Of a stretch of 64,000 nucleotides of DNA, positions 1 through 9,661 are shown in pieces (within the stretch, counting starts at the first letter, position 1; each line of letters begins with the position of its first letter). The translations under genes and the position numbers were made by a program. The notes beneath the pieces were generated by a model, which searched no databases, was not told the origin of the DNA, and saw only the letters and a program-made list of their open reading frames with translations. The DNA is from Site-B1 sp963722665 (GTDB lineage Bacteria; Bacteroidota; Bacteroidia; Flavobacteriales; Flavobacteriaceae): NCBI GenBank assembly GCA_963722665.1, contig CAVRNW010000024.1, positions 26,121 to 90,120 of the forward strand, read 5' to 3'.

Positions 1-1
1 T

Positions 2-3000
2 GCAACGGATGAGACCTACACATTTACTTTAGTAGATAACACGACAGACAGTGCTACGGATTACAGTGCAGCGACCTTCAGTGATGGAGTGACCTATGAT
101 TCAGTTACAGGATTGATCACAGTCCCTGCAGGAGTAACCACCTTTACGGTGACCACAGCAACGACTGATGATCTGTTAGATGAAGATGATGAGTTCTATG
201 ACTTAACAATAGGAGGCGTTTCAGCAACTGGAACCATTCAGGATAATGATGTTTGTACATCAAACCCTGCAACAGATTGTGATGGCGATGGTGTAACCAA
301 CGGAGACGAATTAACACCTCCAGACGGAGAAGATCCAACCGATCCGAACGATCCATGTGATTATACAGTATCAGATATTACAGTAGCTGTAAGTGGAGAT
401 TACTTACTGGCCGATTGTGATGGCGATGGTGTAACCAACGGAGACGAATTAACACCTCCAGACGGAGAAGATCCAACAGATCCTAACGATCCATGTGATT
501 ATACAGTATCAGATATTACAGTAGTTGTAAGTGGAGATTACTTACTGGCCGATTGTGATGGCGATGGTGTAACCAACGGAGACGAATTAATCACCTCCAG
601 ACGGAGAAGATCCAACAGATCCTAACGATCCATGTGATTATACAGTATCAGATATTACAGTAGTGGTAAGTGGAGATTACTTACTGGCCGATTGTGATGG
701 CGATGGTGTAACCAACGGAGACGAATTAACACCTCCTGACGGAGAAGATCCAACAGATCCTAACGATCCATGTGATTATACAGTATCAGATATTACAGTA
801 GTGGTAAGTGGAGATTACTTACTGGCCGATTGTGATGGCGATGGTGTAACCAACGGAGACGAATTAACACCTCCAGACGGAGAAGATCCAACAGATCCGA
901 ACGATCCATGTGATTATACAGTATCAGATATTACAGTGGTTGTAAGTGGAGATTACTTACTGGCCGATTGTGATGGCGATGGTGTAACCAACGGAGACGA
1001 ATTAACACCTCCAGACGGAGAAGATCCAACAGATCCTAACGATCCATGTGATTATACAGTATCAGATATTACAGTAGTTGTAAGTGGAGATTACTTACTG
1101 GCCGATTGTGATGGCGATGGTGTAACCAACGGAGACGAGTTAATCCCTCCAGACGGAGAAGATCCAACAGATCCTAACGATCCATGTGATTATACAGTAT
1201 CAGATATTACAGTAGTGGTAAGTGGAGATTACTTACTGGCCGATTGTGATGGCGATGGTGTAACCAACGGAGACGAATTAACACCTCCAGACGGAGAAGA
1301 TCCAACAGATCCGAACGATCCATGTGATTATACAGTATCAGATATTACAGTAGTTGTAAGTGGAGATTACTTACTGGCCGATTGTGATGGCGATGGTGTA
1401 ACCAACGGAGACGAGTTATCCCTCCAGACGGAGAAGATCCAACAGATCCGAACGATCCATGTGATTATACAGTATCAGATATTACAGTAGTTGTAAGTGG
1501 AGATTACTTACTGGCCGATTGTGATGGCGATGGTGTAACCAACGGAGACGAATTATACACCTCCAGACGGAGAAGATCCAACAGATCCTAACGATCCATG
1601 TGATTATACAGTATCAGATATTACAGTGACTGTAAGTGGAGATTACTTACTGGCCGATTGTGATGGCGATGGTGTAACCAACGGAGACGAGTTATTCCCT
1701 CCAGACGGAGAAGATCCAACAGATCCTAACGATCCATGTGATTATACAGTATCAGATATTACAGTAGCTGTAAGTGGAGATTACTTACTGGCCGATTGTG
1801 ATGGCGATGGTGTAACCAACGGAGACGAATTATCACCTCCAGACGGAGAAGATCCAACAGATCCGAACGATCCATGTGATTATACAGTATCAGATATTAC
1901 AGTAGTGGTAAGTGGAGATTACTTACTGGCCGATTGTGATGGCGATGGTGTAACCAACGGAGACGAATTAACACCTCCAGACGGAGAAGATCCAACAGAT
2001 CCTAACGATCCATGTGATTATACAGTATCAGATATTACAGTGAGTGTAAGTGGAGATTACTTACTGGCCGATTGTGATGGCGATGGTGTAACCAACGGAG
2101 ACGAATTAACACCTCCAGACGGAGAAGATCCAACAGATCCTAACGATCCATGTGATTATACAGTATCAGATATTACAGTGACTGTAAGTGGAGATTACTT
2201 ACTGGCCGATTGTGATGGCGATGGTGTAACCAACGGAGACGAATTAACACCTCCAGACGGAGAAGATCCAACAGATCCGAACGATCCATGTGATTATACA
2301 GTATCAGATATTACAGTGGTTGTAAGTGGAGATTACTTACTGGCCGATTGTGATGGCGATGGTGTAACCAACGGAGACGAATTAACACCTCCAGACGGAG
2401 AAGATCCAACAGATCCTAACGATCCATGTGATTATACAGTATCAGATATTACAGTGGTTGTAAGTGGAGATTACTTACTGGCCGATTGTGATGGCGATGG
2501 TGTAACCAACGGAGACGAGTTATTCCCTCCAGACGGAGAAGATCCAACAGATCCGAACGATCCATGTGATTATACAGTATCAGATATTACAGTGGTGGTA
2601 AGTGGAGATTACTTACTGGCCGATTGTGATGGCGATGGTGTAACCAACGGAGACGAATTAACACCTCCAGACGGAGAAGATCCAACAGATCCTAACGATC
2701 CATGTGATTATACAGTATCAGATATTACAGTAGTGGTAAGTGGAGATTACTTACTGGCCGATTGTGATGGCGATGGTGTAACCAACGGAGACGAGATAAC
2801 TGATGGAACCAATCCAAATAATCCGTGTGATTTCATTGAAGGAAGTATCACTTCAGAAATTACAACAGTAACTGATTGTTCTGCTGATTTAACATTCACT
2901 AAAACCGCTTCAGTCAGTGGAGCAGGTGGATCAGTTGGAGATGAAATTACCTATACTTTCATTGTTGAAAATACTGGAAATGTTATCATTGACAATATTG

Positions 3001-3590
3001 TAGTAGATGATGAATTCTTAGGCTTATTAGGATTGGAAGTTGTTCCAAGTACTTTAGCTCCTGGTGAAACAGGGATGGCTACAGCTACATATACTATTAC
3101 TCAAGAAGATGTTAGTATAGGTTATGTAGAGAATAGCGCTATTGTTTATGGATTAAGTGAATATGGTGAGGAAGTAAGCGATGTTTCAGATGCAAGTAGT
3201 GAGCTTGAGGAAACACCAAATGGAAATGGAGAATTCAATCAAGATCCAACAGATGATCCAACAGTCGTATATCTGATACCGGAAGATGAGGAAATAATTA
3301 TTTACGATGCTATTTCTCCAGATGACGGTGATGGTAAGAATGATGTCTTTATTATTGCGGGACTTCAAAACTTCCCTGAGAACATTCTAAAAATCTATAA
3401 TAGATGGGGAGTTCTTGTGTACGAGAGGGAAGCATATCATTTAGGACCTTTCTTTGCGGGTACTTCTGATGGAAGAGTCACAATAACGAAGAAACAAAAT
3501 TTACCGGCTGGAGTCTATTACTATGTACTAACCTATTTAAAAGATGGTAAGACAGTAAGTAAAGCAGGACCTTTATATATTAATAGATAA
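2..3590 (+). CDS. T9SS type B surface repeat protein, C-terminal part (5' end outside window, frame interrupted)
   Basis: The open frame runs in from the left edge, so the N-terminus is missing. In order it encodes a Calx-beta-like domain (to about nt 260), a long array of 46-residue repeats each with an EF-hand-type loop DCDGDGVTNGDE, a DUF11-like beta-sandwich (about 2880-3220) and a C-terminal gliding-motility-associated (CHU_C, type B) sorting domain with the typical ISPDDGDGKNDVF and IYNRWGVLVY segments. Proteins of this kind are exported by the type IX secretion system and held on the cell surface or released as adhesins; calcium probably rigidifies the repeats. Three single-base indels (near 591, 1418 and 1555) break the frame inside the array; the three open pieces are 2-625, 663-1490 and 1626-3590. 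All three lie at the same variable codon, so I suspect assembly error. PorP/SprF and OmpA-family genes follow. Confidence 0.88.
275..2802 (+). repeat. 138-bp tandem coding repeat, 18 full copies plus a partial 19th
   Basis: The string GATTGTGATGGCGATGG recurs at 275, 413, 551, 690, 828, 966, 1104, 1242, 1380, 1517, 1656, 1794, 1932, 2070, 2208, 2346, 2484, 2622 and 2760. Spacing is exactly 138 bp (46 codons) except for one +1 (551-690), one -1 (1380-1517) and one +1 (1517-1656). Copies are almost identical at DNA level, silent sites included; variation is concentrated at the codon after DEL (Thr, Ile, Ser or Phe) and the codon before VSGDY (Ala, Val, Ser or Thr). The last copy decays into a diverged half repeat (DGTNPNNPCDF). 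This is the signature of recent expansion or gene conversion. Confidence 0.97.
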
Positions 3591-3649
3591 GAGAAACTTA
3601 TAAAATATCCGGGAGTATATTGTGCTCCCGGATAAAATAAAATTTTAAG

Positions 3650-4582
3650 ATGAAAAAAATATTAGCTTTAATGGTATTTATAGTTTGGTTCAGCTCAATA
3701 GGTTATGCCCAGCAGGATGCTCAATATACCCAATACATGTATAACACTATTAGTGTAAATCCGGGTTATGCCGGATCAAGGGATGTATTAAGCTTAACGG
3801 GTTTGTACAGAACCCAATGGGTTGGTCTGGAAGGGGCTCCTAAAACTATGACGTTCTCAGGGCATTCTCCTTTGAGAAATAATAAATTAGGATTAGGTGT
3901 TTCATTGGTTCGAGATCAAATTTGGATTCAAGATGAAACCTACATTGATATTGACTTCTCTTATACGATCAATACCTCTGATACTGGTCAGCTGGCATTT
4001 GGATTAAAAGGTGGAGCCCACCTATTAAATATTGATTTTAGCAGGACTAATCCGGAAAACAACACAGATGATAGTTTTGATCTGTCAAGTAATATTGATA
4101 ATAAGTTTTCTCCTAATGTTGGATTTGGTATATATTATCATACTGAAAAGTTTTATGTAGGCTATTCGGCACCAACGTTATTAAGGACAAAATACTATGA
4201 TAATGAAGTAAGTTCTATTTCCTATCTGGCTAAAGATCGAGTTAATCATTACTTGATTGCAGGATATGTATTTGATCTAAGTGCTGATCTAAAACTAAAA
4301 CCGGCTGTTTTGTTTAAGGCTGTTTCAGGAGCGCCGCTTCAAATGGATCTATCAGGAAATTTATTACTTAATGAAAAACTAACTTTAGGATTGGCTTATC
4401 GTTGGTCTGCAGCTTTAAGCGGTTTGATCGGGTTTCAGTTATCAGATGGGTTCATGATTGGTTATGCATATGACTGGGAAACAACGGAATTGAATAATTA
4501 CAATAGTGGATCACACGAGATCATATTAAGATATGAATTAAGATCCAGTAAGGATGGAATTATATCACCAAGGTTCTTTTAA
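3650..4582 (+). CDS. PorP/SprF family type IX secretion outer-membrane protein
   Basis: A 310-residue outer-membrane beta-barrel-type protein. A Sec signal peptide (residues 1-20, ending GYA before QQDAQ) is followed by the family's opening segment QYTQYMYNTISVNPGYAGS and by alternating short hydrophobic strands to the end (LRYELR). PorP/SprF proteins act with T9SS type B cargo; SprF is needed for surface display of the adhesin SprB in Flavobacterium johnsoniae. Position 60 bp behind a type B cargo gene and 21 bp before an OmpA gene fits the usual cassette, so I infer it anchors or exports the repeat protein upstream. No promoter is evident in the short gap; it is probably co-transcribed. Confidence 0.93.
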   Translation: MKKILALMVFIVWFSSIGYAQQDAQYTQYMYNTISVNPGYAGSRDVLSLTGLYRTQWVGLEGAPKTMTFSGHSPLRNNKLGLGVSLVRDQIWIQDETYIDIDFSYTINTSDTGQLAFGLKGGAHLLNIDFSRTNPENNTDDSFDLSSNIDNKFSPNVGFGIYYHTEKFYVGYSAPTLLRTKYYDNEVSSISYLAKDRVNHYLIAGYVFDLSADLKLKPAVLFKAVSGAPLQMDLSGNLLLNEKLTLGLAYRWSAALSGLIGFQLSDGFMIGYAYDWETTELNNYNSGSHEIILRYELRSSKDGIISPRFF

Positions 4583-4603
4583 AAAAATATACAAAACAAC
4601 AAT

Positions 4604-6556
4604 ATGAGATCAGTTAAAATTATATTATCCATAAGTATTTTATTACTGTCATTTAATCATGCATATTCTCAAAGTAAAACAGTAGATAAAGCAAATAAAT
4701 TATTTGAACGGTATGCCTATGGCGATTGCATTAAATTATACTTAAAAGCAATTGAAAATAATGAAAAATCTGTTGAGATCTATTCTAATTTAGCGGATTC
4801 CTATTATCAAAATGCTGATATGGATAATGCCGTATTATGGTACAAAGAATTAATGAGCTATGATTTGCCTTCTGTCAAGGGTGAATATTATTTTAAATAC
4901 TCTCAGGCATTAAAAGCCATTGGAGAATATACACGATCAGATCTATGGTTGGAGAAATTGTCAAATTTAAATGCAAATGATACAAGAGCGTCATCGCTAA
5001 AATATGACCCTAATTATATAGCAAAAATAGAAGCCAATTCAAACAGGTATAGCATGAAAACAGTTGGAGTCAATACGGAATTTTCAGATTTTGCAGCTGG
5101 ATTTGACCAGAATGGAGGAGTAATTTTCTCTTCATCAAGGGATGAAGGTGTTTCAACAAAGCTAACGCATAAATGGACAGGATTGCCATTTTTACAATTA
5201 TATACTGCGACCATTTCCAAAGATGGAAATTTAGTAAATGCAAAAAAGTTAGATGGTGATTTCAATTCTAAATATAATGAATCCAGCGTGGCAATAACTA
5301 ATGATGGTAAAACCATGTACTTTACAAGAAATAGCTATGATAATGGTTATCAAAAGGACAAAAAAGGCATTATAAGATTAAAGTTATATAGGGCGAAGAA
5401 AAAGGGTAATTTTTGGACAAATATTGCCGAATTGCCATTCAATAGCACAGAGTATTCGGTAGCACATCCAACGTTGTCTCCAGATAATTCCAAATTATAT
5501 TTTGCCTCAGATATGCCTGGGACTTATGGTCTAAGTGATATTTATGTAGTAGATATAAATAATGACGGCACGTTTGGCAAACCTTTAAATTTAGGGGATC
5601 AAATTAATACTGAAGGACGTGATACATTTCCGTTTATGAGTAAAACTGGAGAGTTTTACTTTGCCTCAGATGGCCATTTAGGATTAGGAGGTTTGGATAT
5701 ATTTGTCTGTACAGATCTAAGTAATGCAACTAAAGCAAACATTTATAATGTAGGTAAACCCTTGAATAGTTTAAAAGATGATTTCGCCTTTATTATTGAT
5801 GATGAATCAAAAGTAGGGTATTTTACATCTAATCGAAAAGGAGGTAGAGGAAGTGATGATATTTACAAATTAATTCAGATTAAACCTCTTAATACAAAAT
5901 GTGAGAAATTGGTTTCAGGAACCGTTACCAACAAACAGTCTGGAGAAATAATTGCCGGAGCATCAGTAATTATTTATAATGGTGAATCTCAAACTATAAA
6001 GGAATTGAATTCTGATGCTAAAGGGGAGTTTAGCTTTGAATTAAATTGTGGAGAAGAAACTTTTACTGCAATTGGAACCAAAGAAAATTTTAAACAAGGA
6101 ACCAAAAAATTTACTATTAAAGACAACGATGAAGAAGTCAAACTATCTATAGAGTTAGAACCGGAAGAAACTGTAGCTGAAGTAGGTCAAGATCTGGCTA
6201 AAGTGCTTGATCTTAATCCAATCTATTTTGATTTTGACAAATCCTTTATTCGAGCTGATGCCCGAGTTGAACTTGAAAAGGTCTTCGCTTATATGAAGGA
6301 GTATCCAGCGGTTAAAATTGATGTAAGATCACATACCGATAGCAGAGGAAAGGATAGCTACAATTTATCACTTTCCGAAAGGCGTAATAAGTCAACTATT
6401 AAGTACATTATCGAAAGAGGAATTGATGCAAGTAGATTGACAGGCAAGGGTTATGGTGAAACACGTCATTTAAACAAATGCAGTAATGGGGTAAAATGTA
6501 CGGAAGAAGAACATCAATTGAACAGACGTAGTGAATTTATAGTTGTTGAAAATTAA
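4604..6556 (+). CDS. OmpA family protein with TPR, PD40 propeller and carboxypeptidase-regulatory-like domains
   Basis: 650 residues. Signal peptide at 1-23 (ending AYSQ), TPR-like helices at about 28-115, WD40-like PD40 propeller repeats at about 165-430 (recurring SPDNSKLYFASD-type blades), a carboxypeptidase-regulatory-like beta-sandwich at about 440-515, and an OmpA C-terminal peptidoglycan-binding domain at about 540-650 (IYFDFDKSFIRADA, SHTDSRG, LSLSERR). The domain order matches the OmpA/PorE-like periplasmic proteins that commonly follow PorP/SprF genes; the OmpA domain should hold the complex to peptidoglycan. Last gene of the cassette, ended by a strong terminator 20 bp downstream. 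Its exact role in T9SS is inferred from context. Confidence 0.9.
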   Translation: MRSVKIILSISILLLSFNHAYSQSKTVDKANKLFERYAYGDCIKLYLKAIENNEKSVEIYSNLADSYYQNADMDNAVLWYKELMSYDLPSVKGEYYFKYSQALKAIGEYTRSDLWLEKLSNLNANDTRASSLKYDPNYIAKIEANSNRYSMKTVGVNTEFSDFAAGFDQNGGVIFSSSRDEGVSTKLTHKWTGLPFLQLYTATISKDGNLVNAKKLDGDFNSKYNESSVAITNDGKTMYFTRNSYDNGYQKDKKGIIRLKLYRAKKKGNFWTNIAELPFNSTEYSVAHPTLSPDNSKLYFASDMPGTYGLSDIYVVDINNDGTFGKPLNLGDQINTEGRDTFPFMSKTGEFYFASDGHLGLGGLDIFVCTDLSNATKANIYNVGKPLNSLKDDFAFIIDDESKVGYFTSNRKGGRGSDDIYKLIQIKPLNTKCEKLVSGTVTNKQSGEIIAGASVIIYNGESQTIKELNSDAKGEFSFELNCGEETFTAIGTKENFKQGTKKFTIKDNDEEVKLSIELEPEETVAEVGQDLAKVLDLNPIYFDFDKSFIRADARVELEKVFAYMKEYPAVKIDVRSHTDSRGKDSYNLSLSERRNKSTIKYIIERGIDASRLTGKGYGETRHLNKCSNGVKCTEEEHQLNRRSEFIVVEN

Positions 6557-6575
6557 ATTACACAATATTATAATT

Positions 6576-6610
6576 AAAAGCGCTTTCTTTTAGGAAGCGC
6601 TTTTGTTTTT
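6576..6610 (+). terminator. Rho-independent terminator of the T9SS cassette
   Basis: The stem AAAAGCGCTTTC pairs with GGAAGCGCTTTT (one G-T pair) around a short loop and is followed by a T run. It lies 20 bp after the OmpA stop codon. Confidence 0.85.
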
Positions 6611-6635
6611 AGTAGACTCTCCGACCTAATTTTAT

Positions 6636-6644
6636 TAAATTTGC
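6636..6644 (+). promoter_or_regulatory. Bacteroidota -7 box for idi operon
   Basis: TAAATTTGC matches the Bacteroidota -7 consensus TAnnTTTG and lies 17 nt before the ATG at 6662. It overlaps an in-frame TTG at 6641, which argues that the TTG is not the start. No good -33 TTG is seen at the usual spacing. Confidence 0.6.
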
Positions 6645-6661
6645 ACGAAATTGATTATGCT

Positions 6662-7186
6662 ATGGTAGAAGAAAAAGTTATTCTTGTTAATGAAAAAGAT
6701 GAACAAATTGGGCTCATGCCTAAATTAGAGGCTCATCAAAAAGCGATTTTACATCGTGCATTTTCCGTATTTATCTTTAACAATAAAAACGAATTGATGC
6801 TTCAACAGCGTGCCAGGCATAAATATCATTCTCCGGGCCTTTGGACTAATACATGTTGCAGTCATCAAAGAGATGGGGAAACAAACATTCAGGCTGGTAA
6901 AAGAAGACTTAGGGAAGAAATGGGATTCGTTTCAGATCTAAAAGACACTATTTCCTTTATTTATAAGGCACCTTTTGATAATGGATTGACTGAACATGAA
7001 TTTGACCATATTTTAGTAGGATATTATAATAATGAGCCTATAATTAATCCCGATGAAGTTTCATCCTGGAAATGGATGCCATTGGAAATGGTAAAGACCG
7101 ATATTAAAAATAATCCTCATCTTTATACTGAATGGTTCAAAATAATATTCGATAAATTTTACGAACATATTAATGTAAATAAATGA
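6662..7186 (+). CDS. idi: Isopentenyl-diphosphate delta-isomerase (type 1, Nudix)
   Basis: Interconverts isopentenyl and dimethylallyl diphosphate in isoprenoid synthesis. The 174-residue protein carries the catalytic cysteine context NTCCSH (also the metal-binding region), the Nudix-like GKRRLREEMGF and the catalytic glutamate region TEHEFDHI. The frame stays open to a TTG at 6641, but that overlaps the promoter box, so I take ATG 6662 (MVEEKVILV). Its TGA overlaps the next gene by four bases (ATGA), giving a translationally coupled idi-queD-manA operon. Confidence 0.95.
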   Translation: MVEEKVILVNEKDEQIGLMPKLEAHQKAILHRAFSVFIFNNKNELMLQQRARHKYHSPGLWTNTCCSHQRDGETNIQAGKRRLREEMGFVSDLKDTISFIYKAPFDNGLTEHEFDHILVGYYNNEPIINPDEVSSWKWMPLEMVKTDIKNNPHLYTEWFKIIFDKFYEHINVNK

Positions 7187-7590
7187 AAGTAACCGTAAGT
7201 AGAAAGGCGCATTTTAATGCAGCGCACAGGTTGTACAGAAAGGATTGGAGCAACGATAAGAATGAGAAAATCTTCGGATTATGCAATAACCCTAATTTTC
7301 ATGGGCATAATTATGAATTGATTGTAAGTGTTACAGGCGAAATAGATAAGGAAACAGGATATGTCATCGACATGAAAGTTTTAAAAGATATCATAAAGGC
7401 GGAAGTTGAAGATGTATTTGATCATAAAAATCTAAATATTGAAGTTCCGGAATTTCAGGAATTAAATCCCACTGCCGAGAATATTGTTGTTGTCATTTAC
7501 AATAAACTGAAGCCTAAATTGAATAAAAAACTCGATTTGGAAGTCACCCTTTATGAAACGCCTCGCAATTTTGTAAAGTATTCAGGCTAG
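7183..7590 (+). CDS. queD: 6-pyruvoyl-tetrahydropterin synthase / 6-carboxytetrahydropterin synthase (QueD-like)
   Basis: 135-residue member of the PTPS/QueD family, converting dihydroneopterin triphosphate to a tetrahydropterin product. The zinc histidines are visible in HFNAAHRL and in FHGHNY, the catalytic cysteine lies in GLCNNPNFHGH, and the DHKNLN and TLYETPRNF motifs are present. It overlaps idi by 4 bp and precedes manA by 6 bp. Whether the product serves queuosine or pterin cofactors cannot be told; no queC, queE or folE is in the window. Confidence 0.9.
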   Translation: MKVTVSRKAHFNAAHRLYRKDWSNDKNEKIFGLCNNPNFHGHNYELIVSVTGEIDKETGYVIDMKVLKDIIKAEVEDVFDHKNLNIEVPEFQELNPTAENIVVVIYNKLKPKLNKKLDLEVTLYETPRNFVKYSG

Positions 7591-7596
7591 TAGTTT

Positions 7597-8568
7597 ATGA
7601 AGCATACCGTCTATCCATTTAAATTTAAACCCATTTTAAAAGAAAGAATTTGGGGAGGAAATAAACTCGCAACGGTCTTAAAAAAAGACACAGCATCCAA
7701 TCTTATTGGTGAAAGTTGGGAAATAAGTGATGTCCAAGGTGATACTTCGGTTATTGCAAATGGTAGTTTTAAAGGCATGTCATTAAGTGAATTACAAACT
7801 AAATTAGGACCAGACCTTATTGGAAAAAAGAATTTTAAAAATTTTCAGAATAAATTTCCAATTCTCATCAAATTCATAGATGCTGAACAGGATCTGTCCA
7901 TTCAGTTGCATCCTAACAATAAATTGGCAGCAGAACGTCATAATTCCTTTGGAAAGACCGAGATGTGGTATGTTATGCAAGCGGATAAGGATGCCAAATT
8001 AATTGTGGACTTTAATCAGGAAATGGATAAGGATATATACTTAAAACATCTTAATAATAAAACTTTGCCCAAGGTTCTGAATTTTGAAAAAGTCAAAGAA
8101 GGCGATACTTATTTCATAGAAGTAGGTCGGGTTCATGCCATAGGAGCAGGCGTTATGTTGGCCGAAATTCAACAAACAAGTGATATAACTTATAGAGTTT
8201 ATGATTGGGACCGCATAGATGCTGAAGGGAATTCCAGAGAACTGCACAATGACTTGGCAATTGATGCTATTGATTTTAATATGCCTGATAATTATAAAGT
8301 TGTATACAGCAAGGATAAAAATTCCAGCAACAAAATGGTTAGCTGTCCTTACTTTACTACCAATTATCTGGAGCTGACAGAATCACTAAAGAAAGTAAAT
8401 AATCACGACTCTTTCATTATATATATTTGTGTTGATGGTGAAGCTAATATAAAAACGGACTCACATCTTGAAACTATAAAAAAAGGAGAAACAATTTTAT
8501 TACCAGCCTCGATCAAAAACTATTCAATTTCTTCAAATAGTTCTATACTTTTAGAGGTTTATGTATAA
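7597..8568 (+). CDS. manA: Mannose-6-phosphate isomerase, class I
   Basis: 323 residues; interconverts mannose 6-phosphate and fructose 6-phosphate, feeding GDP-mannose and glycans. The cupin core shows zinc-ligand motifs IQLHPNN and KTEMWYVM, the later VGRVHAIGAGVMLAEIQQ segment and the active-site Arg region TYRVYDWDR. Length suits the short (Bacteroidota/Bacillus-like) class I enzymes. Third gene of the idi operon, starting 6 bp after the queD stop. Confidence 0.93.
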   Translation: MKHTVYPFKFKPILKERIWGGNKLATVLKKDTASNLIGESWEISDVQGDTSVIANGSFKGMSLSELQTKLGPDLIGKKNFKNFQNKFPILIKFIDAEQDLSIQLHPNNKLAAERHNSFGKTEMWYVMQADKDAKLIVDFNQEMDKDIYLKHLNNKTLPKVLNFEKVKEGDTYFIEVGRVHAIGAGVMLAEIQQTSDITYRVYDWDRIDAEGNSRELHNDLAIDAIDFNMPDNYKVVYSKDKNSSNKMVSCPYFTTNYLELTESLKKVNNHDSFIIYICVDGEANIKTDSHLETIKKGETILLPASIKNYSISSNSSILLEVYV

Positions 8569-8575
8569 AAAACCT

Positions 8576-8584
8576 TAATTTTGA
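8576..8584 (+). promoter_or_regulatory. Possible -7 box for the 88-residue gene
   Basis: TAATTTTGA fits TAnnTTTG just after the manA stop and 22 nt before the next ATG, so the small gene may have its own promoter. Confidence 0.4.
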
Positions 8585-8606
8585 ATCCAAAATAAAACAA
8601 AAGATC

Positions 8607-8873
8607 ATGGCAAATAAAAGAGACCTTAAAAAGGATATCAATTATGTTCTAGGCGATATTATTGAAGCAGTATACGTTTGGGAACTTCATAATCCCGATA
8701 AGGATACTAAAAAAAGCGAGGCTATAATAGATGAAGCTATTGCGGTATTTGATGAATTGATCGTGAAGGTTAACGATCGTACTGTTGAAAATAAAAAAGC
8801 TCATTTTAAAGGAATTAGTAAAGACCTTGAATCCAAAGGTCGTGTACTGATAGAAAAAATAAATAAATTGTAG
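8607..8873 (+). CDS. Small conserved protein of unknown function (88 aa)
   Basis: 88 residues, no signal peptide or membrane segment, highly charged and predicted helical (DLKKDINYVLGDIIEAVYVW at the start, KDLESKGRVLIEKINKL at the end). I know of similar small helical proteins in Flavobacteria without assigned function. It has a plausible promoter box 22 nt upstream and a strong terminator directly after its stop, so it may be a single-gene unit. Confidence 0.75.
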   Translation: MANKRDLKKDINYVLGDIIEAVYVWELHNPDKDTKKSEAIIDEAIAVFDELIVKVNDRTVENKKAHFKGISKDLESKGRVLIEKINKL

Positions 8874-8905
8874 AAAAAAAAGTCTCACATTGTGAGACTT
8901 TTTTT
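8874..8905. terminator. Bidirectional terminator
   Basis: AAAAAAAGTCTCACA pairs with TGTGAGACTTTTTTT, giving T runs on both strands. It sits between the convergent 88-residue gene and the DUF4369 gene and serves both. Confidence 0.9.
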
Positions 8906-9608
8906 ATTGGTTTTCTTCTTTCGCTTTTATTTCTTCAATGAAACTTTTAAGCTCTATTCCGTATTTCGAATTCAATACTTTCTCATCCAGATTATTATAA
9001 ATGGTGTCCAAGGCCTTAATGTTAGCATTATACATATCGGACAAAACAATATAAGGAGTCACTTCACTGTCTAAATGATTCATTGAAAAGTTTAAAGCAT
9101 ATTTAAATCTACTATTATTATATCTTTCTAAAACATCTTTTAATGAGTCTGCTTTTGCCTGATCCTGTTCTTTCTGAGCTTCAAAATTGGCTTTAATCAG
9201 GTCTAGGGACTTATTATTGAATTGTTTTATCATTTTTTTGTATTCTGAAAGAATTTCTTGCTGTTGGGAGCCATTTATCTTAGCATCAACCACAAAATTC
9301 TTCAGGGTCGTTTGAATTTCCGTAGTGCCTTTATCGGCAAAGAATGATAACCTGTTTTCGGTTTTATCATTTTTATCCAGATACAGGTAATACATTTCCG
9401 GAGTAGATAGTTCACTGTGTAATTCAAAACTGGAATCTCCCAATATGCTTACAGAATCTACTGCCATTAGAGTTGTATCACTAACACGCTGCAAATAAAT
9501 TGTTCCTTTTTTCAAACCTTTAACTGTGCCTTTAACAATCAGGTCAGTCCCTTTTTCACCACACGAAAAGGCTATTAAAAGTAACAGAAGAAGTAATATA
9601 TTTTTCAT
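8904..9608 (-). CDS. DUF4369 domain-containing lipoprotein
   Basis: 234 residues. Lipoprotein signal peptide MKNILLLLLLLIAFSC with lipobox cysteine, then a DUF4369 beta-sandwich (VKGTVKGLKKGTIYLQR onward) and a charged helical C-terminal half. In many Bacteroidota proteins DUF4369 precedes a thioredoxin-like domain; here no CxxC domain follows, so redox activity is unlikely. The frame extends four codons to a TTG, but ATG at 9608 opens the signal peptide directly. It follows the DUF819 gene by about 50 bp on the same strand. Confidence 0.85.
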   Translation of the reverse strand: MKNILLLLLLLIAFSCGEKGTDLIVKGTVKGLKKGTIYLQRVSDTTLMAVDSVSILGDSSFELHSELSTPEMYYLYLDKNDKTENRLSFFADKGTTEIQTTLKNFVVDAKINGSQQQEILSEYKKMIKQFNNKSLDLIKANFEAQKEQDQAKADSLKDVLERYNNSRFKYALNFSMNHLDSEVTPYIVLSDMYNANIKALDTIYNNLDEKVLNSKYGIELKSFIEEIKAKEENQ

Positions 9609-9661
9609 TTGAGAATTCAATTGTTTTAGAGTGTAAATATCTCATTAATTTTCATTAATAA

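Noticed and set aside
275..2802. Regular 138-bp array as a CRISPR or satellite
   Set aside because: There are no unique spacers; the period is a whole number of codons (46) and the sequence encodes an uninterrupted Ca-loop repeat apart from three indels.
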